NCBI GenBank assembly: GCA_039923455.1 | Contig: JBDTCS010000014.1 | Coordinates: 1 to 8,514, forward strand | Origin: JBDTCS01 sp039923455 | GTDB lineage: Bacteria > Bacteroidota > Ignavibacteria > Palsa-1295 | Length of the DNA: 8,514 nt | Direction of reading: 5' to 3' | In this document: piece by piece, positions 1-5,109 of the stretch | Layout: every line of letters starts with the position of its first letter | Numbering within the stretch: the stretch's first letter is position 1 | Position numbers and translations under genes: made by a program | Notes under the pieces: model-generated | Database searches by the model: none | Seen by the model: only the letters and a program-made list of their open reading frames with translations | Told to the model about the DNA's origin: nothing

Positions 1-276
1 TGTAATGCTACGATCGGTCAGATTGGTAACTCGGACTATTTCAACATCAGTTGGGGTAAGGCCGGACGTTCACGCTGGTTGGGCATTCGTCCGCAGACAC
101 GCGGTATGGCGATGAACCCGGTTGACCATCCGATGGGTGGTGGAGAAGGTAAGTCGAAGTCTGGTGGTGGACGCAAGCATCCGAAGTCACCATGGGGTAC
201 GCTTTCGAAAGGCTTCCGCACACGTAAGAAAAAGAATGCGTCGAACCAGTACATTATCAAGCGCCGCACGAAGTAA
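1..276 (+). CDS. rplB: 50S ribosomal protein L2, C-terminal part (5' end outside window)
   Basis: L2 is a large-subunit protein that binds 23S rRNA near the peptidyl-transferase centre and helps join the subunits. The frame is open from base 1 and ends in TAA at 274-276, leaving 91 residues, about the last third of a protein usually near 275 residues. Visible family hallmarks are the RWLGIRPQTRG stretch, then AMNPVDHPMGGGEG, then a basic tail ending IIKRRTK. The histidine of NPVDH, the one linked to peptidyl transfer in Escherichia coli, is present. The second histidine of the proteobacterial HPH is Met here, a variant I associate with Bacteroidota and Chlorobiota. The insert KSKSGGGRKHP fits the same group. 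rpsS follows after 43 nt, the normal S10-cluster order. Confidence 0.97.
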   Translation, partial: CNATIGQIGNSDYFNISWGKAGRSRWLGIRPQTRGMAMNPVDHPMGGGEGKSKSGGGRKHPKSPWGTLSKGFRTRKKKNASNQYIIKRRTK

Positions 277-319
277 CGCAGACGCAATACTAATTTTTTT
301 GGGTAGATAAAGACACGCT

Positions 320-595
320 ATGTCACGTTCGCTGAAAAAAGGCCCCTTCATAGACGAGAAGCTTCTAAAGAAAGTGGATGCACTCAATGCCGTGCGACAG
401 AAAAAGGTTGTAAAGACCTGGTCGCGCGATTCCACAATCTCTCCGGAGTTTGTCGGCCACACGTTTACCGTACACAACGGTAACAAGTTTATTCCGGTCT
501 ATGTATCGGAGAACATGGTGGGACATAAGTTGGGTGAGTTTGCACCGACCCGCACATTCCGCGGACACTCGGGCACGAAGAGTGAGAAGGGCTAA
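320..595 (+). CDS. rpsS: 30S ribosomal protein S19
   Basis: S19 sits in the head of the small subunit, pairs with S13 and contacts the A-site region and the inter-subunit bridge. The protein has 91 residues, the usual size. It begins with the typical SRSLKKGPF and carries the family signature GHKLGEFAPTRTFRGH at residues 68-83. The ATG at 320 is the only sensible start because it gives the canonical N-terminus. No Shine-Dalgarno sequence precedes it; the upstream bases are a T-run, GGGTAG and then A-rich sequence. The stop TAA lies in the loop of a small GGGC/GCCC hairpin. It sits between rplB and rplV as in the standard S10 cluster, with 43 and 87 nt spacers. Confidence 0.98.
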   Translation: MSRSLKKGPFIDEKLLKKVDALNAVRQKKVVKTWSRDSTISPEFVGHTFTVHNGNKFIPVYVSENMVGHKLGEFAPTRTFRGHSGTKSEKG

Positions 596-624
596 TACGC
601 CCCAACAAGGATCAACCAGATCCT
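589..624 (+). other. Two small hairpins at the rpsS stop and just downstream
   Basis: Bases 589-592 (GGGC) can pair with 599-602 (GCCC), leaving the loop TAATAC, which holds the rpsS stop codon. A second stem pairs AGGATC (608-613) with GATCCT (619-624) around a 5-nt loop. Neither is followed by a T-run, so these are not intrinsic terminators. A role in mRNA stability or end processing is possible but only inferred. The first stem is just 4 bp and could be chance. Confidence 0.4.
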
Positions 625-682
625 CGGATAGCAAGATCAGCAGAGTAGGTTTCTTCGACAAAAAGTTTTAGAGAAGACGAAA

Positions 683-1204
683 ATGGCAGAAGCACGCGCT
701 CAGAAAAAGAGCATTCAAGGTTCACCGCGCAAGATGCGCTTGATGCTGGATATCATTCGTGGCAAGCGAGTACCGGAGGCTCTTTCGATCCTTCACTTTA
801 CTCCGAACCACGCATCGATCGTAGCAGAAAAGACGTTGCGCTCGGCGATCGCTAATTTCCAGCTCAAGCCGGAAAACACACGCACAGATGTCGAAGGACT
901 CTTCGTACGTGAAGCGTATGCTAACGGCGGACCGATGCTCAAGCGTATTCTTCCTGCTCCGATGGGTCGTGCATTTCGTGTGCGTAAGCGCTCGAATCAC
1001 TTGACGATCGTTGTCGGTGATAAGCCGATCAAGAATTCGCTCACGCAGAAAGAAAAGAACAGAGCGAAATCAGCAGCGACAAAGGCGACCGTAGCGAAAG
1101 CTGCTGCACCTGCTCCGAAGAAGGCTGCGAAAGTAGCACCGGTCGGTGCTGCCGAAGCAACGCCAAAGAAGACGCGCGCTAAGAAAGCAGCGCCAAAAGC
1201 TTAA
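683..1204 (+). CDS. rplV: 50S ribosomal protein L22 with Lys/Ala-rich C-terminal tail
   Basis: L22 binds several 23S rRNA domains, and its long beta-hairpin lines the nascent-peptide exit tunnel. The core covers about residues 1-117: the N-terminal SPRKMRLMLDIIRGK, then the hairpin tip region GGPMLKRILPAPMGRA at 82-97, then the closing strand NHLTIVVGDK. The family is normally about 110-120 residues. This protein has 173, because a low-complexity tail of about 56 residues, rich in Lys, Ala and Pro and reminiscent of histone H1, is added. The ATG at 683 gives the expected start. The upstream GAGAAGACGAAA is purine-rich but not a clear Shine-Dalgarno site. The last codons and stop form the first unit of a 13-bp tandem repeat running into the spacer. 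Confidence 0.97.
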   Translation: MAEARAQKKSIQGSPRKMRLMLDIIRGKRVPEALSILHFTPNHASIVAEKTLRSAIANFQLKPENTRTDVEGLFVREAYANGGPMLKRILPAPMGRAFRVRKRSNHLTIVVGDKPIKNSLTQKEKNRAKSAATKATVAKAAAPAPKKAAKVAPVGAAEATPKKTRAKKAAPKA

Positions 1205-1242
1205 GCACTAAGCTTAAGAATACAGCTTAAGAACTAAGCTTA
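1198..1242 (+). repeat. 13-bp tandem repeat starting at the rplV stop codon
   Basis: AGCTTAAG recurs exactly every 13 bases at 1198, 1211 and 1224, with a partial copy AGCTTA at 1237. The units read AGCTTAAGCACTA, AGCTTAAGAATAC and AGCTTAAGAACTA. The first unit includes the rplV stop TAA (1202-1204). Because 13 is not a multiple of three, the repeated TAA falls in all three frames. The unit is rich in inverted symmetry, so CTTAAGC (1200-1206) can pair perfectly with GCTTAAG (1212-1218) around a 5-nt loop. Confidence 0.85.
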
Positions 1243-1247
1243 CAGTT

Positions 1248-1283
1248 TTGAAGAGAAGAGCTTCATTGCTCTTCCGGTTTCAA
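1248..1283 (+). other. Hairpin in the rplV-rpsC spacer
   Basis: GAAGAGC (1255-1261) pairs perfectly with GCTCTTC (1268-1274) around the loop TTCATT. An outer stem, TTGAA (1248-1252) with TTCAA (1279-1283), can extend it across an internal loop. No T-run follows, so it is unlikely to terminate transcription. It lies about 50 nt before the TTG start of rpsC. Function is unknown. Confidence 0.5.
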
Positions 1284-1323
1284 CGGATATCGTGTTTTAT
1301 GGTTTGTTATTACACTTCTAAAT

Positions 1324-1328
1324 AGAGG
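1324..1328 (+). promoter_or_regulatory. Shine-Dalgarno-like site for the TTG start of rpsC
   Basis: AGAGG lies 6 nt before the TTG at 1335. Most genes in this window lack such a site, so its presence ahead of a weak start codon supports the start choice. An in-frame TAG at 1323-1325 excludes any earlier start. Confidence 0.6.
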
Positions 1329-1334
1329 TTACGC

Positions 1335-2282
1335 TTGGGACAGAAGACTCATCCGATCGGCTTCAGACTCGCGGTCACAAAAGCTTGGGACGCGCGCTGG
1401 TACGACGACAAAAATTTCGCGCAAAAGCTCGAAGAGGATAACCTCATTCGTACTTATGTCAAGAACCGACTGAAGCGCGCAGGTATCTCGAAGCTTACGA
1501 TCGATAGAACGACGAAGCGTGTCGTACTCACGATCCACACATCACGTCCTGGTGTCGTGATCGGCAAGAGTGGCAAAGAGATTGCGCAGCTTGAAGAAGA
1601 ACTAAAGAATGTGACGGCCGGCAAAGAGGTTAAGATTCTCATCAACGAAGTAAAGCGCCCGGAGACGGATGCCCAGCTCGTTGCCGATCAGATAGCCCAG
1701 CAGCTCGAAGGTCGTATCTCTTTCCGTCGTGCGATGAAGGGTGCAATCTCTGCAGCGATGCGGTCCGGTGCCGAAGGTATTCGTATCATGTGTGCAGGTC
1801 GTTTGGGCGGTGCTGAAATTGCACGTACTGAGCAATACAAAGAAGGACGTATTCCTCTGCACACACTTCGCGCCGATATTGATTTTGCAAAAGGCACAGC
1901 ACAAACCGTGTATGGTGCTATCGGTATCAAAGTGTGGGTTTGTCATGGTGACATCATCGGACAGACACCGCTTCAGATCGCTGCGGAAATCGCAGTGAAC
2001 GGCGGCGAGAAGAATGACAAGCGCCCAATCGTATCTGCTGCCGGTGGCGAGCGACGCCGTCGTGGTGGTCGCGATGATCGTCCCGAACGTGGCGGTGGTG
2101 ATCGTGGTGGCGACAGAGGCGGAGATCGCGGTGGTGACCGTGGCGGACGCGGAAGTCGTGGTGGCGGTGGTGGAACAGGCACCGGAACACGCGGACGTAG
2201 TGCTGGTTCGAGCAGCGGACCTGCAGAGCTGAAGCTTCGCAGTGGCGCAGGTTCTTCGAGCAGTGGTAGCAGCGCTGAGTAA
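1335..2282 (+). CDS. rpsC: 30S ribosomal protein S3 with long Arg-Gly-rich tail
   Basis: S3 forms part of the mRNA entry tunnel in the small-subunit head and has helicase-linked roles. The start is TTG at 1335, giving the canonical GQKTHPIGFRL. A TAG at 1323-1325 blocks earlier starts, and AGAGG sits 6 nt upstream. A type-II KH domain is visible, with its GKSG loop at residues 77-80, followed by the S3 C-terminal domain (RRAMKGAI, GRLGGAEIAR, GRIPLHTLRADIDF) to about residue 220. The usual length is about 210-240. This protein has 315, because of a low-complexity tail from about 237: ERRRRGGRDDRPERGGG, four DRGG units at 256-271, then Gly/Thr/Ser-rich sequence. The DRGG codons vary between units. 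The tail resembles RGG RNA-binding tails; its role here is unknown. Confidence 0.97.
   Translation: MGQKTHPIGFRLAVTKAWDARWYDDKNFAQKLEEDNLIRTYVKNRLKRAGISKLTIDRTTKRVVLTIHTSRPGVVIGKSGKEIAQLEEELKNVTAGKEVKILINEVKRPETDAQLVADQIAQQLEGRISFRRAMKGAISAAMRSGAEGIRIMCAGRLGGAEIARTEQYKEGRIPLHTLRADIDFAKGTAQTVYGAIGIKVWVCHGDIIGQTPLQIAAEIAVNGGEKNDKRPIVSAAGGERRRRGGRDDRPERGGGDRGGDRGGDRGGDRGGRGSRGGGGGTGTGTRGRSAGSSSGPAELKLRSGAGSSSSGSSAE
2100..2147 (+). repeat. 12-bp coding repeat encoding four DRGG units in S3
   Basis: Four consecutive 4-codon units encode Asp-Arg-Gly-Gly (residues 256-271 of S3). The codons differ: Asp as GAT or GAC, Arg as CGT, AGA or CGC, Gly as GGT, GGC or GGA. Peptide identity with scattered synonymous change suggests an old repeat kept at the protein level, though codon drift in a simple repeat could look similar. 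Confidence 0.85.
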
Positions 2283-2348
2283 AAGAGCATTCAAAGTATT
2301 CGTATTGATTTTGTCCCGTAAGGGGAGAGATAGCAAAGAGCAAGTATT
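2282..2348 (+). repeat. Direct repeat spanning the rpsC-rplP spacer
   Basis: AAAGAGCA occurs at 2282-2289, overlapping the last base of the rpsC stop, and again at 2335-2342, just before rplP. AAGTATT follows both copies at slightly different distance (2294-2300 and 2342-2348). The second copy forms the leader of rplP. It resembles the leader of rpmD (AAGTATT directly before ATG). The similarity is short, so chance cannot be excluded. Confidence 0.45.
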
Positions 2349-2351
2349 ATC

Positions 2352-2795
2352 ATGCTTCTTCCGAAAAGAGTTAAGTATCGCAAAACCCAGCGTGGAAAGA
2401 TCAGCGGCATGGAGACGCGTGGTACGCAGGTCGCATTTGGCACGTTTGGTTTGAAGACGCTCGAGAGCGGTTGGATCACCAGCCGTCAGATCGAGGCCGT
2501 GCGCGTAACACTTTCGCGTACTATGAAGCGCGATGGTAAGATTTGGATTCGGATATTTCCGGATAAGCCGATCACCAAAAAGCCTGCGGAAACTCGTATG
2601 GGATCCGGTAAAGGATCTCCGGAGTTCTGGGTTGCGGTCGTGAAGCCAGGTCGTATCATGTTCGAGATCGGCGGCGTGACAAAAGAAATCGCCGAAGAGG
2701 CGATGCGTCTTTCGTCGCACAAGCTTCCGGTTAAGACGAAGATGGTGATCCGCCCTGATTACGTTGCGGAAATTGTTGCTAAGGCTAAGAAGTAA
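2352..2795 (+). CDS. rplP: 50S ribosomal protein L16
   Basis: L16 organises the A-site region of the large subunit and contacts the elbow of A-site tRNA. The protein has 147 residues, slightly above the usual 137-145. It starts with the typical MLLPKRVKYRKTQRG. It keeps the core motifs RGTQVAFGTFGLK and GWITSRQIEA, and the basic loop KKPAETRMGSGKG at about 76-88. The arginine of that loop (R82) matches the residue that is hydroxylated in E. coli L16. The C-terminus (LPVKTKMVIR) is normal for the family. The start ATG at 2352 has no clear Shine-Dalgarno site. rpmC follows after only 16 nt, the tightest junction in the window. Confidence 0.98.
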   Translation: MLLPKRVKYRKTQRGKISGMETRGTQVAFGTFGLKTLESGWITSRQIEAVRVTLSRTMKRDGKIWIRIFPDKPITKKPAETRMGSGKGSPEFWVAVVKPGRIMFEIGGVTKEIAEEAMRLSSHKLPVKTKMVIRPDYVAEIVAKAKK

Positions 2796-2811
2796 GAGAG
2801 AAATAGAGACA

Positions 2812-3021
2812 ATGAAAGGCTTAAAGTTTGCAGAACTCTTGAAGTCGGATAAGCCGACCTTAGAGCGTCAGATCGCTGAGAACCAGTCGCGTATCGTCGC
2901 ACTTCGTTTTCAAAAAGTAGTCGGTCAGTTGGATAATCACGCGCAGATCACAACCCTGCGTCAGGATATTGCGAGAATGCGCACCGCGCTTCGTGCCCAA
3001 GAGATCGCATCGGGAAAGTAA
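2812..3021 (+). CDS. rpmC: 50S ribosomal protein L29
   Basis: L29 is a small two-helix protein next to the exit tunnel, part of the docking surface for trigger factor and SRP together with L23. The product has 69 residues, the normal length, starting MKGLKFAELLKSD, a typical L29 opening. The helical hairpin shows as the segment LRFQKVVGQLDN followed by the basic helix TLRQDIARMRTAL. I chose the ATG at 2812 over an in-frame ATG at 2764, because the latter lies inside rplP and would add a non-homologous basic leader. The stop TAA (3019-3021) is the first of a set of 16-bp repeats filling the next spacer. Confidence 0.96.
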   Translation: MKGLKFAELLKSDKPTLERQIAENQSRIVALRFQKVVGQLDNHAQITTLRQDIARMRTALRAQEIASGK

Positions 3022-3084
3022 GTCTCGAAAGAAATAGGTTTCGAAGAGCGTAGGTTTCGATGAGAGTAAGTTTCGAAGAGAGCT
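3021..3084 (+). repeat. 16-bp tandem repeat (four units) downstream of rpmC
   Basis: Four contiguous 16-bp units start at 3021, 3037, 3053 and 3069. The second and third read GGTTTCGAAGAGCGTA and GGTTTCGATGAGAGTA, and the fourth starts AGTTTCGAAGAG. The first, AGTCTCGAAAGAAATA, is more diverged and overlaps the last base of the rpmC stop. At each unit boundary a TAA or TAG is formed (3019, 3035, 3051, 3067), covering all three frames. The core TTCGAA is self-complementary, so units can pair with each other, for example TCGAAA (3025-3030) with TTTCGA (3039-3044). Confidence 0.85.
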
Positions 3085-3110
3085 GAGAATAATTTCGGTT
3101 AAAGTTTATC

Positions 3111-3404
3111 ATGGCAGAGAATACAGCAGCGACGACAGAAGTAACACCTGAGGCACGTGGCCGACGCAAAGAGCGCGTTGGTAAGGTCGTCAGTGACAAG
3201 ATGGATAAGACGGTCATCGTTTCTTTGACACGCCAGGTCGCACATCCGCTCTATAAGAAGTACTTTAAGAAGACGACAAAGTTCGTCGCCCATAACGAGA
3301 ACAACGATGCAAAGATCGGGGATACCGTTCGCATCATGGAGACTCGTCCGCTTTCGAAGACGAAGCGTTGGAGAGTCACGGAAATTGTTGGACGCGCGAA
3401 GTAA
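3111..3404 (+). CDS. rpsQ: 30S ribosomal protein S17
   Basis: S17 is an early-assembly OB-fold protein that binds the 5' domain of 16S rRNA. The family core begins with RKERVGKVVSDKMDKTVIV at about residue 19 and includes the signature GDTVRIMETRPLSKTKRW at 70-87. The protein has 97 residues against a usual 80-90. The excess is an N-terminal extension of about 18 residues rich in Ala, Thr and Glu. The ATG at 3111 has no Shine-Dalgarno site; no in-frame ATG lies near the core start, which supports the longer form. In E. coli the S10 operon ends with this gene. Here I see no terminator or clear promoter in the 87-nt gap before rplN. Confidence 0.97.
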   Translation: MAENTAATTEVTPEARGRRKERVGKVVSDKMDKTVIVSLTRQVAHPLYKKYFKKTTKFVAHNENNDAKIGDTVRIMETRPLSKTKRWRVTEIVGRAK

Positions 3405-3480
3405 ATTTCAAGTGCACCGTTTTGGTGGCGTTGGAATGTTCGGACAACAAAGAGTTTAAGAGCACAGAAAAGTTATTATT

Positions 3481-3484
3481 GAGG
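3481..3484 (+). promoter_or_regulatory. Shine-Dalgarno-like site for rplN
   Basis: GAGG lies 7 nt before the rplN ATG at 3492. It is one of only three plausible Shine-Dalgarno sites among the ribosomal genes here, and it falls at the classical S10/spc operon boundary. Confidence 0.5.
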
Positions 3485-3491
3485 TAGCGTA

Positions 3492-3860
3492 ATGATACAA
3501 GAAGAGTCAAACCTGATCGTCGCCGATAATTCGGGAGCCAAGCGAGTCCGTTGTATTCGCGTGCTGGGAGGCCACGAGCGTCGTTACGCAGGTGTTGGCG
3601 ATGTGATCGTAGTAACCGTGAAAGCGGCTATTCCGAACGGACAGGTCAAGAAGGGTGAAGTCTCGAAGGCGGTTATCGTCCGCACAAAGAAAGAGACACG
3701 CCGCAAAGATGGCAGCTACATTCGCTTTGACGAGAATGCAGTTGTGCTGTTGAATGCACAAGGCGAGCCTCGCGGTACACGCATCTTCGGACCAGTTGCC
3801 CGTGAGCTTCGCGAGCGTCAGTATATGAAAATCATTTCGCTTGCACCTGAGGTCATCTAA
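3492..3860 (+). CDS. rplN: 50S ribosomal protein L14
   Basis: L14 lies on the interface side of the large subunit, bridges to 16S rRNA, and is the docking partner of the silencing factor RsfS in many bacteria. The protein has 122 residues, exactly the usual length. It begins MIQEESNLIVADNSGAK, the conserved start, and contains GVGDVIVVTVKAA and FGPVARELRERQYMKI, the standard beta-barrel and C-terminal helices. It is the first gene of the spc-type part. The stop codon lies in a perfect 7-bp hairpin. The order rplN-rplX-rplE is universal in bacteria. Confidence 0.99.
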   Translation: MIQEESNLIVADNSGAKRVRCIRVLGGHERRYAGVGDVIVVTVKAAIPNGQVKKGEVSKAVIVRTKKETRRKDGSYIRFDENAVVLLNAQGEPRGTRIFGPVARELRERQYMKIISLAPEVI

Positions 3861-3866
3861 CCTCAG
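3847..3866 (+). other. Perfect hairpin with the rplN stop codon at its loop
   Basis: CTGAGGT (3847-3853) pairs perfectly with ACCTCAG (3860-3866), leaving the 6-nt loop CATCTA. The stop TAA (3858-3860) straddles loop and stem. No T-run follows, so termination is unlikely. A terminating ribosome would melt it, so it could couple translation to mRNA structure; that is inference. Confidence 0.55.
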
Positions 3867-3874
3867 CCCGGATT

Positions 3875-3904
3875 AGCATACGAGTTTAGAGCATACAAGA
3901 TTAT
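3875..3904 (+). repeat. 15-bp tandem duplication abutting the rplX start codon
   Basis: AGCATACGAGTTTAG (3875-3889) is followed directly by AGCATACAAGATTAT (3890-3904), 12 of 15 bases identical. The second copy ends inside the ATG of rplX and contains the A-rich leader motif also found before rplE and rplF. Confidence 0.7.
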
Positions 3905-4226
3905 GAAGATCAAGAAAAACGATCAGGTCGAGGTGACCACTGGTAAGAATCGCGGAAAGCGCGGCAAGGTATTGCGCGTGTATCCGGAAAAAGATCGCGT
4001 CCTCGTGGAGGGTGTGAATATTCAGCACAAGCACGAGCGTCCTTCGAGCAGCAATCAGCAAGGTGGAATCACACAACGGGAAGCTCCGATTCACGTTTCG
4101 AACGTGATGTTGCTCGATCCCAAGACGAACGAGCCAACACGTGTCGGTAAACGCGGGGTGCAGAGTGAATCCGGCAAGATGCGCATGGAGCGCTACGCAA
4201 AGAAGTCCGGCGACGCTATCGCATAA
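3903..4226 (+). CDS. rplX: 50S ribosomal protein L24
   Basis: L24 is an assembly-initiating protein that binds the 5' end of 23S rRNA, near the exit-tunnel opening. The protein has 107 residues, normal for the family. It opens with MKIKKNDQVEVTTGKNRGKR, the KOW motif, and continues with VLVEGVNIQHKHERPS and GGITQREAPIHVSNVML, both typical. The C-terminal zinc-finger cysteines seen in some L24 proteins are absent. The start at 3903 has no Shine-Dalgarno site but is preceded by AGCATACAAGATT, shared with rplE. The stop lies in the loop of an imperfect hairpin (4212-4241). Confidence 0.98.
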   Translation: MKIKKNDQVEVTTGKNRGKRGKVLRVYPEKDRVLVEGVNIQHKHERPSSSNQQGGITQREAPIHVSNVMLLDPKTNEPTRVGKRGVQSESGKMRMERYAKKSGDAIA

Positions 4227-4241
4227 GTTTAGCGATTCGTC
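4212..4241 (+). other. Hairpin around the rplX stop codon
   Basis: GACG (4212-4215) pairs with CGTC (4238-4241), and ATCGC (4218-4222) with GCGAT (4232-4236), separated by a small internal loop. The 9-nt loop ATAAGTTTA contains the rplX stop. No T-run follows. Confidence 0.45.
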
Positions 4242-4260
4242 TAAAGTTTATAACAGTTAC

Positions 4261-4281
4261 GTGACGGTCGGAAATCGTCAC
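4261..4281 (+). other. Hairpin in the rplX-rplE spacer
   Basis: GTGACG (4261-4266) pairs perfectly with CGTCAC (4276-4281). Two further pairs, one of them G-T, extend the stem inward and leave the loop CGGAA. It lies about 20 nt before the rplE start. In E. coli, S8 represses spc translation at the start of L5; I do not see a clear copy of that site here, so any regulatory role is speculative. Confidence 0.5.
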
Positions 4282-4302
4282 TTCGAAAAAGCATAGAAGA
4301 TC

Positions 4303-5001
4303 ATGGCGGAAGATAAGAAAGCAAAGGGAGCAAAGCCAGCAGGTGCCGGCAAGCCAACAGGCCCAACAAAAGAGAAGAAGACAAAAGGCGGACCTGTTGA
4401 AGCACGTAAGATTGATACTTCAAAGGATCGTCCGGTAGTTCCTGCACGTATGCACGGAAAGTATAAGACCGAAGTTATTCCTGCCTTGATGAAGCGTTTC
4501 AGCTACGGCAACGTGAATCAGGTGCCGTGCATTGAGAAGATCGCAATCAACATTGGTGTTGGCGATGCAACGAGTGATGCAAAGTTGTTGGATGCAGCGG
4601 TTCGCGATCTCGAAGCGATCAGCGGGCAGAAGCCGGCGATCACGCGCTCGAAAAAGTCTATTTCGAATTTCAAGCTTCGTGAGAATCAGGCGATTGGTTG
4701 CCGCGTCACGCTTCGTCGTGCACGCATGTATGAGTTTCTCGATCGTTTGATGACAACATCTATTCCACGTATCCGCGATTTCCGCGGTATTCCGGATAAG
4801 TCGTTTGATGGCCGCGGTAACTACACGCTTGGTGTACGCGAGCAGATCATATTTCCTGAGATCGATGTCGACAAGGTGACGCGTATTACCGGAATGGACA
4901 TCACGTTCGCAACAAGCGCGAACACGGACGAAGAAGCATACGAGTTGCTCAAAGCATTTGGCCTGCCCTTCCGCAAGAAGGAAGGGGAGACGACAGCCTG
5001 A
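4303..5001 (+). CDS. rplE: 50S ribosomal protein L5 with basic N-terminal extension
   Basis: L5 binds 5S rRNA in the central protuberance and touches P-site tRNA. The conserved core starts near residue 50 (MHGKYKTEVIPALMKRFSY) and includes NQVPCIEKIAINIGVGDA, RVTLRRARMYEFLDRL and the closing FRGIPDKSFDGRGNYTLGVREQ region, 183 residues in all, a normal L5. Ahead of it is a low-complexity Lys/Gly/Ala/Pro-rich extension of 49 residues. An in-frame ATG at 4450 would give a standard-length protein. I prefer 4303 because it is preceded by AGCATAGAAGATC, nearly identical to the leader of rplX, and otherwise a spacer of over 200 nt would be needed. This is the only ribosomal gene here ending in TGA. 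Confidence 0.95.
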   Translation: MAEDKKAKGAKPAGAGKPTGPTKEKKTKGGPVEARKIDTSKDRPVVPARMHGKYKTEVIPALMKRFSYGNVNQVPCIEKIAINIGVGDATSDAKLLDAAVRDLEAISGQKPAITRSKKSISNFKLRENQAIGCRVTLRRARMYEFLDRLMTTSIPRIRDFRGIPDKSFDGRGNYTLGVREQIIFPEIDVDKVTRITGMDITFATSANTDEEAYELLKAFGLPFRKKEGETTA

Positions 5002-5048
5002 GTTTTGTAACGCTCAGCAGTTTTTGCGGCGATAGCCGGTAGTTGGCG

Positions 5049-5109
5049 AAGATTAGCATTTAGAATTAACGAGGTTATACACTGTGGCAAGATTAGCCCT
5101 TAGAGTTAA
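5049..5109 (+). repeat. 21-bp direct repeat, copy in leader and copy in rpsN start
   Basis: Bases 5049-5069 and 5089-5109 differ at only 3 of 21 positions (AAGATTAGC, a variable pair, TTAGA, one variable base, TTAA), 40 bp apart. The second copy encodes the first residues of S14. The first lies in the leader, out of frame and interrupted by stops. It looks like a partial duplication of the gene start. Confidence 0.75.
5071..5074 (+). promoter_or_regulatory. Shine-Dalgarno-like site for the GTG start of rpsN
   Basis: GAGG lies 9 nt before the GTG at 5084. It falls just after the leader copy of the 21-bp repeat. It supports use of the non-ATG start. Confidence 0.5.

Noticed and set aside
294..300. 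Run of seven T after rplB as a terminator
   Set aside because: No stem precedes it, and rpsS follows at once in the same cluster.
1602..2720. 372-codon ORF on the - strand across rpsC and rplP
   Set aside because: It lies wholly opposite conserved ribosomal genes, has no recognisable domain, and its low-complexity Thr/Ala part mirrors the RGG tail of S3. It is a shadow frame.
2764..2811. Upstream ATG as start of rpmC
   Set aside because: It lies inside rplP and would add 16 basic residues foreign to L29; the ATG at 2812 gives the normal N-terminus.
3021..3084. Repeats as a CRISPR array
   Set aside because: The units are contiguous with no spacers and only 16 bp long; no cas genes nearby.
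3405..3491. Promoter at the S10/spc boundary
   Set aside because: I found no convincing -35/-10 pair or Bacteroidota-type TTTG/TAnnTTTG pair in the gap.
4450..4452. Internal ATG as start of rplE
   Set aside because: It would give standard-length L5, but lacks the leader motif and would leave a spacer over 200 nt; kept as an alternative, not preferred.
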